Source: Apium graveolens
Lineage: Eukaryota; Streptophyta; Magnoliopsida; Apiales; Apiaceae
DNA length: 64,000 nucleotides
Assembly (NCBI RefSeq): GCF_009905375.1
Contig: NC_133656.1
Coordinates: forward strand, 228,435,739-228,499,738
Reading direction: 5' to 3'
This document shows positions 59,015-64,000 of the stretch, piece by piece. Each line of letters begins with the position of its first letter. Position 1 is the first letter of the stretch. The notes beneath the pieces are model-generated. The model searched no databases and was not told the DNA's origin. It was given only the letters and a program-made list of their open reading frames with translations. Position numbers and translations under genes: made by a program.

Positions 59015-62000
59015 ATGGCGAGAACACGGAGAACAATTGGAGCTCTAGAGGAAGGAACACCATCAGAGACAACCCAGGTGATTTCATCAACCATGGAGGT
59101 TCCTCCCCATTCAACTTATGCATCTACTCAGGGGGAAGCCCAGACAGGGGCAACTCAACCTCAGCTACAAGGGACAACTCCCCCGACTATTCAAGGTACG
59201 AATCCTCAAGTTCAACAAGTACATATACCTGTGAATTCTCGACCCGTCGGGTATGAATATTCAACTATTGTTACTACTAACCCCCCTTATGGGATGCCCC
59301 TTCACCCTGAGGTTGGAGGAAGCGGATATGCTGGGCGAAGCGAAGCACGAGGGCAGTCGCCCCCCTATATACGAGGTTTGGGTCCTATCCCTGAGGATCG
59401 GGAATTTTCTGGTCCTTACACTGAGAGAGACTCCGAATCTTCGGATGATGAAGTGGCCCCGAGAAGTAGGCGTCCTGGAAAAGAGCCAATGGCCAATGGA
59501 AGGCAACGCCCCCAAAGCACCCCAGGGGCGAATCCCCAAGAAGTGCAGGAAAGGATCAGGGCTCATGAGGCTGAAATCCAAAGGCTGAGGCGTGATTTGG
59601 AGGCTCACCAGGCCACCAGACCCCAGATACCTCCTAGGGGGAGAAATCCTCCTCCTGTCATAGACCTGGATGGTCCGGTACGAAGAAGGGCTGCTGTCCC
59701 AAGAACTGATCCAAGCAATCTCCTTCCCCTTGGAGATCCTGATGATCCAAATCCACCCTTCACAGGAGAGATAATGAATGCCCATATCTCAAGGAAATTC
59801 AAGATGCCCACTATCAAAGCCTATGATGGCACGGGAGACCCCGCTAATCATGTTAGGACATTCTCTAATGCACTGCTGCTGCAACCCGTGAATGATGCTA
59901 TAAAGTGTCGGGCCTTCCTTCAAACCCTGTCGGGTATGGCTCAAAGATGGTATAGTCGCCTGCCCCCAAATTCTATTGGATCGTTCAGAGAATTAAGTCA
60001 GGCTTTTATTAAGCAATTCATCAGTGGAAGAGTCCATGAGAAAAGTTCAGCATCTCTTATGAGTCTTGTGCAGGGAGCTAAGGAATCCTTGAGAGATTAC
60101 CTGAATCGTTTCACAAAGGAGGCTTTAAAAGTCCCGGACCTTGATGATAAGGTAGCCATGATAGCACTGCAACAAGGAACTATGGATGAGTTTTTCAAGA
60201 TGTCCTTGGCCAAACGTCCCCCTGAAAACATGTTGCAACTCCAAGAGAGGGCAGAGAAGTATATCAAGGTTGAAGAAAGCATGAGGAAGACCGTAGTAAG
60301 TAATGAGCCCACTGGAGGCAAGAAACGAAAAATTGATCTGGAGTATATCGCTAAGGACAAGTATCCTAGAACCGAACAAAATCCTGATTCAACCCCCAAG
60401 AAGGGAGGACCTGGGCAAAAGTTCACTGAATACGCTAAGTTGAATGCTCCTAGAAGTCATATTTTGATGGAGATTGAGAAAGACAGAGATATTCGCTGGC
60501 CTAAGCCCTTGAAGGCTGATCCCGCCAAGCTAGATAAAAGCAAGTACTGCAGGTTTCAAAAAGATGTTGGCCATGACACCGATGAGTGTAGGCAATTGAA
60601 GGATGAAATTGAGTTCCTCATTCGAAAAGGAAGATTGAACAAATACACTGGAGAAGGAGGGGACAGGAATAATAGTGGAAGGAAGAACTTTGAAGATCGT
60701 AGGAGGGACCAAGACGATCAGGGGCGAAATCCCCAGCCTAGAGGACCAGTTATAAACACCATTTATGGAGGGCCGAGACCTCGAGGGCATGTGATAAACA
60801 CGATCTTTGGAGGTCCAACTGCTGCTGGATTGTCCAAAAATTCCAGAAAGGCATATACTAGAGAGGTTATGCATATTGTAGGAGAAGCCCCGAAAAGGGC
60901 CAGGACAGAAGTAACATTGGCTTTTGATGATTCTGACCTAGAGGGAGTCAAGTTTCCTCATGACGACCCGCTGGTCATAACACCTATAATAGGAAACAGC
61001 CCGGTCAAGAGGGTTCTTGTTGATAATGGTGCTTTTGTGGATATCTTGCTCCATGATGCCTTTCTAAGGATGGGGTATAACGATTCCCAGTTAACACCTA
61101 CCGACATGCCGATATATGGATTTGCTGGAGTAGAGTGTCCTGTAGAAGGGATAATCAAGTTGCCAACCACCATAGGTACGGAACCAAGGCAAGCAACGCA
61201 GATGCTGGATTTCATAGTAGTAAAGGCTAGTTCAACTTATAATGCTATCATGGGTAGAACAGGGATACATGCTTTCAAGGCAGTCCCCTCTTCCTACCAT
61301 TCAGTCATGAAGTTTCCCACCCGAAACGGGATTGGAGAAGAGAGAGGAGATCAAAAAATGGCTAGAAGCTGTTATGTGGCCTCTTTGAGGGCGGATGGAG
61401 TCGGGGGGCAGGTTCTTCCTATTGAAGATATGGATGTCCGAGAAAATGATGAGAAGAGAGGAAAGCCAGCAGAAGACTTGGTTTCTATTCCTTTAGACCC
61501 CGAGAAGTCTGAGAGGATGACTTTCATTGGAGCCACGTTAGAGGAACCCCTTAGAGGGAAGTTGGTGAAATTTTTGCAAGAAAATAGTGATGTGTTTGCA
61601 TGGTCAGCAGCTGATATGCCAGGCATAGACCCGGAGTTAATTACTCACAAGCTAAACGTGGATCCAAGCCGGAAGACAGTGAAACAAAAGAAAAGAAATT
61701 TTGCCCCGGAAAGACAAGAGGCTATAAAACAGGAAGTAGAAAAGCTCTTAGAAGCTGGTTTCGTTGAGGAGATCCAATTTCCGGAGTGGTTAGTCAACCC
61801 TGTAATGGTGAAGAAGGCTAATGGAAAGTGGAGGATGTGTATAGACTTCACTGACCTGAATGATGCATGCCCCAAAGACTGTTTTCCGCTGCCGAGAATT
61901 GATACTTTGATTGATGCCATTGCTGGACATGAGATGCTGAGTTTCATGGATGGATTTAGCGGATACAACCAGATCACAATGCATAAGGATGACATTCCAA

Positions 62001-64000
62001 AGGTATCATTTATCACTGACTTTGGTATTTATTGTTATCTTGTTATGGCGTTTGGTCTCAAGAATGCAGGAGCCACCTATCAAAGGTTGGTAAACAAAAT
62101 TTTTAAGGATCTTATTGGTAAGACTATGGAAGTCTATGTTGATGACATGTTAGTCAAGAGTCTAGTAAAGACTGATCACATAACCCATTTGAGGGAAGCT
62201 TTTGAGGTCCTGAGATACCACAAGATGATGTTGAATCCTACGAAGTGTGCTTTCGGAGTAGGAACTGGAAAATTCTTGGGATTGATGGTCTCAAAGAGGG
62301 GAATTGAGGCTAACCCCGATAAAATAAAGGCAATCCTGGACATGGAACCCCCAAAAACTGTCAAGGATGTTCAGAAGCTCACAGGAAGGGTTGCTGCGCT
62401 AGGACGATTCATCTCCAAGTCAGGAGACAAGTGCTTGTCATTCTTCAAGTCACTAAAGAACATCAAAGACTTTGTATGGAGTGAGGAAAATCAGAAGGCA
62501 TTTGAAGAGTTAAAGAAGTATATGGGCCAGGCCCCGTTGTTGGCCAAGCCAGTTCTGAATGAAGTTTTATTCTTGTACTTGGCTGTTTCAGAGAGCGCCT
62601 TGAGCGCGGTGTTGGTTAAGGAGGAACTGAAAGTCCAGAAACCCGTATACTATGTCAGCAAAATTTTGCATGGTGCTGAGTTGAATTATTCAACTATTGA
62701 GAAATTCGCTTTAGCTTTGGTAATGGCTTCAAGAAAGTTGCGTCCTTATTTTCAGGCTCACCAGATTGAGGTACTAACAAATCAGCCCTTGAGAAATATC
62801 ATTCACAGTCCCAAGGCAAGTGGGAGACTGATTAAGTGGGCAATAGAGCTAGGAGAGTTCGATCTCAAGTATAAGCCACGTACGGCAATAAAAGCCCAGG
62901 CACTAGCTGACTTCGTGGTGGAGTGTACTATACCCAACCAAGAAGTCGGGGGGCAGGAAGATGTCATACCTCAAGACAAGGGAGTCGATAATGGGGGCAA
63001 AGAGAAGGATAAGAAAGAATATTGGGTTCTCTATTTTGATGGAGCATCAAAAACAAACTCCAGTGGAGCAGGGTTGGTTTTGCAAAGCCCTGATGGGTTC
63101 TTGATTGAGTATGCTATGAAGCTAGACTTCCCAACCACAAATAATGAGGCAGAATATGAAGCCCTGATAGCTGGCCTTAGTCTAGCTGGGACACTTAGAG
63201 TCAAAAACTTAAAGGTCCGTGGAGACTCGAAGCTGATCATATCCCAGGTAAAGGGAGAATTTGAAGCAAGGGATGATACGATGGCTAAGTATGTCCGCCT
63301 AGTAAGGGCTGTGATGACCCAATTTAATGAATGTCATGTTGAACACATTCCAAGGGAAGAAAATGTTAAGGCAGATGCGCTATCAAAGTTTGCTTCATCT
63401 GAGATAGAAGAAAGTTCAGGAAGTGTATACTTCCGTGTTTTAAAGACGCGAAGCATAGATGTTAAGCTTGTGGCTCCCATAGGCCTGGGGACGTCATGGA
63501 TCGATCCCATTAAGGCTCACATTCAAACCGGATGGTTGCCAAGCGATGCAACTGAAGCACGAAAGTTAACTGTTCGAGCACTAAGGTACTCTTTGATAGA
63601 TGGGATTCTGTATAAAAGATCTTTCGTGGTTCCTTACTTAAGGTGTCTCAGGCCCGATGAGGCACGCTTGGCTCTTGAGGAAGTGCATGAAGGTATTTGT
63701 GGACAACACTTGGGGGGCAGGGCCTTAGCTCATAAGATAACCCGTTTAGGCTTTTATTGGCCAGAAATGATGGCTGATGCCAAACAATATGTAAAGAAGT
63801 GTGATCGCTGTCAGAAACATGCACCAGTTGTTAGACAACCCCCCGAGATGCTGACCTCTATCAACTCACCTATTCCCTTTGCTATGTGGGGGATGGATAT
63901 TCTAGGGCCTTTTCCTATGGCCACGGCACAAAGGAAGTTTCTGATTGTAGCCATTGATTATTTCACCAAGTGGATCGAAGCCAAACCTTTGGCCAAAATC
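59015..64000 (+). CDS. Tat-lineage gag-pol polyprotein (open to the window edge)
   Basis: From ATG at 59015 the frame has no stop for 1,662 codons and leaves the window. Gag's capsid-like region is NHVRTFSNALLLQPVNDAIK (about 59850), followed by the knuckle-like CRFQKDVGHDTDEC (about 60550). The protease has VDNGAFVDIL (about residue 668). Reverse transcriptase has KWRMCIDFTDLNDACPKD and VYVDDMLVKS (about 1039), then RNase H (QKPVYYVSKILHGAE, LTNQPLRNI). A second RNase H starts YWVLYFDGASKTNSSGAG (about 1338). Integrase has its HHCC zinc site (HEGICGQH to CDRCQKH, about 1558-1597) and the first catalytic Asp region GMDILGPFPM (about 1626), then is cut by the window end. Gag and Pol are fused in one frame. 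No damage was seen. Confidence 0.9.
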   Translation, partial: MARTRRTIGALEEGTPSETTQVISSTMEVPPHSTYASTQGEAQTGATQPQLQGTTPPTIQGTNPQVQQVHIPVNSRPVGYEYSTIVTTNPPYGMPLHPEVGGSGYAGRSEARGQSPPYIRGLGPIPEDREFSGPYTERDSESSDDEVAPRSRRPGKEPMANGRQRPQSTPGANPQEVQERIRAHEAEIQRLRRDLEAHQATRPQIPPRGRNPPPVIDLDGPVRRRAAVPRTDPSNLLPLGDPDDPNPPFTGEIMNAHISRKFKMPTIKAYDGTGDPANHVRTFSNALLLQPVNDAIKCRAFLQTLSGMAQRWYSRLPPNSIGSFRELSQAFIKQFISGRVHEKSSASLMSLVQGAKESLRDYLNRFTKEALKVPDLDDKVAMIALQQGTMDEFFKMSLAKRPPENMLQLQERAEKYIKVEESMRKTVVSNEPTGGKKRKIDLEYIAKDKYPRTEQNPDSTPKKGGPGQKFTEYAKLNAPRSHILMEIEKDRDIRWPKPLKADPAKLDKSKYCRFQKDVGHDTDECRQLKDEIEFLIRKGRLNKYTGEGGDRNNSGRKNFEDRRRDQDDQGRNPQPRGPVINTIYGGPRPRGHVINTIFGGPTAAGLSKNSRKAYTREVMHIVGEAPKRARTEVTLAFDDSDLEGVKFPHDDPLVITPIIGNSPVKRVLVDNGAFVDILLHDAFLRMGYNDSQLTPTDMPIYGFAGVECPVEGIIKLPTTIGTEPRQATQMLDFIVVKASSTYNAIMGRTGIHAFKAVPSSYHSVMKFPTRNGIGEERGDQKMARSCYVASLRADGVGGQVLPIEDMDVRENDEKRGKPAEDLVSIPLDPEKSERMTFIGATLEEPLRGKLVKFLQENSDVFAWSAADMPGIDPELITHKLNVDPSRKTVKQKKRNFAPERQEAIKQEVEKLLEAGFVEEIQFPEWLVNPVMVKKANGKWRMCIDFTDLNDACPKDCFPLPRIDTLIDAIAGHEMLSFMDGFSGYNQITMHKDDIPKVSFITDFGIYCYLVMAFGLKNAGATYQRLVNKIFKDLIGKTMEVYVDDMLVKSLVKTDHITHLREAFEVLRYHKMMLNPTKCAFGVGTGKFLGLMVSKRGIEANPDKIKAILDMEPPKTVKDVQKLTGRVAALGRFISKSGDKCLSFFKSLKNIKDFVWSEENQKAFEELKKYMGQAPLLAKPVLNEVLFLYLAVSESALSAVLVKEELKVQKPVYYVSKILHGAELNYSTIEKFALALVMASRKLRPYFQAHQIEVLTNQPLRNIIHSPKASGRLIKWAIELGEFDLKYKPRTAIKAQALADFVVECTIPNQEVGGQEDVIPQDKGVDNGGKEKDKKEYWVLYFDGASKTNSSGAGLVLQSPDGFLIEYAMKLDFPTTNNEAEYEALIAGLSLAGTLRVKNLKVRGDSKLIISQVKGEFEARDDTMAKYVRLVRAVMTQFNECHVEHIPREENVKADALSKFASSEIEESSGSVYFRVLKTRSIDVKLVAPIGLGTSWIDPIKAHIQTGWLPSDATEARKLTVRALRYSLIDGILYKRSFVVPYLRCLRPDEARLALEEVHEGICGQHLGGRALAHKITRLGFYWPEMMADAKQYVKKCDRCQKHAPVVRQPPEMLTSINSPIPFAMWGMDILGPFPMATAQRKFLIVAIDYFTKWIEAKPLAKI

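Larger units (their letters stand above)
58442..64000 (+). mobile_element. Ty3/Gypsy Tat-lineage retrotransposon, 5' part (runs off the window)
   Basis: 5' LTR, primer-binding site and one long gag-pol frame with gag, protease, reverse transcriptase, RNase H, a second archaeal-type RNase H and integrase in order. The second RNase H is the mark of the Tat lineage (Ogre/Retand and relatives). It has cut into the LINE that ends at 58434. The 3' LTR lies outside the window, so boundaries cannot be confirmed by a target duplication. Confidence 0.9.

Noticed and set aside
59261..59785. Minus-strand frames under the Tat-lineage gag-pol
   Set aside because: All minus frames between 59261 and 63240 overlap the continuous plus-strand polyprotein and show no family motif.

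Overview
This is a plant nuclear DNA window. The evidence is AT-rich intergenic DNA, short exons with canonical GT..AG introns, plant-specific gene families (membrane-tethered NAC factor, isoprenylated HMA proteins, class III peroxidases) and dense LTR retrotransposons, LINE remains and MITEs. The gene structures suit a eudicot; the species cannot be read safely from the sequence.

Gene-rich left part (1-21.5 kb, + strand). Position 1-1546 holds the last four exons of a NAC-type transcription factor with a C-terminal membrane anchor. Position 8758-10193 is a five-exon heavy-metal-associated isoprenylated protein with two HMA domains and a CaaX end. Position 12375-13157 is a two-exon single-HMA protein with a degenerate metal site and no CaaX. 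Position 16227-21442 is a five-exon gene for a conserved, uncharacterised 1,077-residue plant protein. Between these lie small MITE-like elements, low-complexity interspersed repeats and one LINE remnant (3662-4436).

Repeat belt (22.0-23.9 kb). A roughly 1.3 kb AT-rich foldback element carries inverted subrepeats. Next to it is a 408 bp terminal-inverted-repeat element lodged in a TA microsatellite.

Peroxidase cluster (24.2-52.3 kb). There are three tandem class III peroxidase genes on the + strand. The first is a pseudogene: two antisense Copia elements sit in introns 1 and 3 (24511-29385 and 29999-39392) and exon 4 has lost one base. A third Copia element (40618-47919, + strand) lies between copies 1 and 2. 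The second (48493-49953) and third (50829-52348) genes are intact. Copy 2 is nearly identical to copy 1 even in its introns and preserves the empty site of the first Copia insertion. That first Copia element has two identical 301 bp LTRs and an uninterrupted 1,407-codon gag-pol frame. The second is SIRE-like with an extra 3' frame and is broken by five stops, each compatible with C-to-T change, plus a frameshift. The third has a frameshift and a stop.

Nested right part (52.9-64 kb). A nascent-polypeptide-associated-complex alpha pseudogene fragment is followed by a degenerate minus-strand LINE (53431-58434). A solo-LTR-like unit (53832-57821) splits the LINE. That unit holds a tandem pair of related MITE-like elements, and the first of these holds a 1.04 kb TRIM retrotransposon. 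The LINE is cut off on its right by the 5' LTR of a Ty3/Gypsy Tat-lineage element (58442 onward). Its gag-pol frame is open without a stop from 59015 to the window edge and includes the second RNase H domain typical of that lineage.
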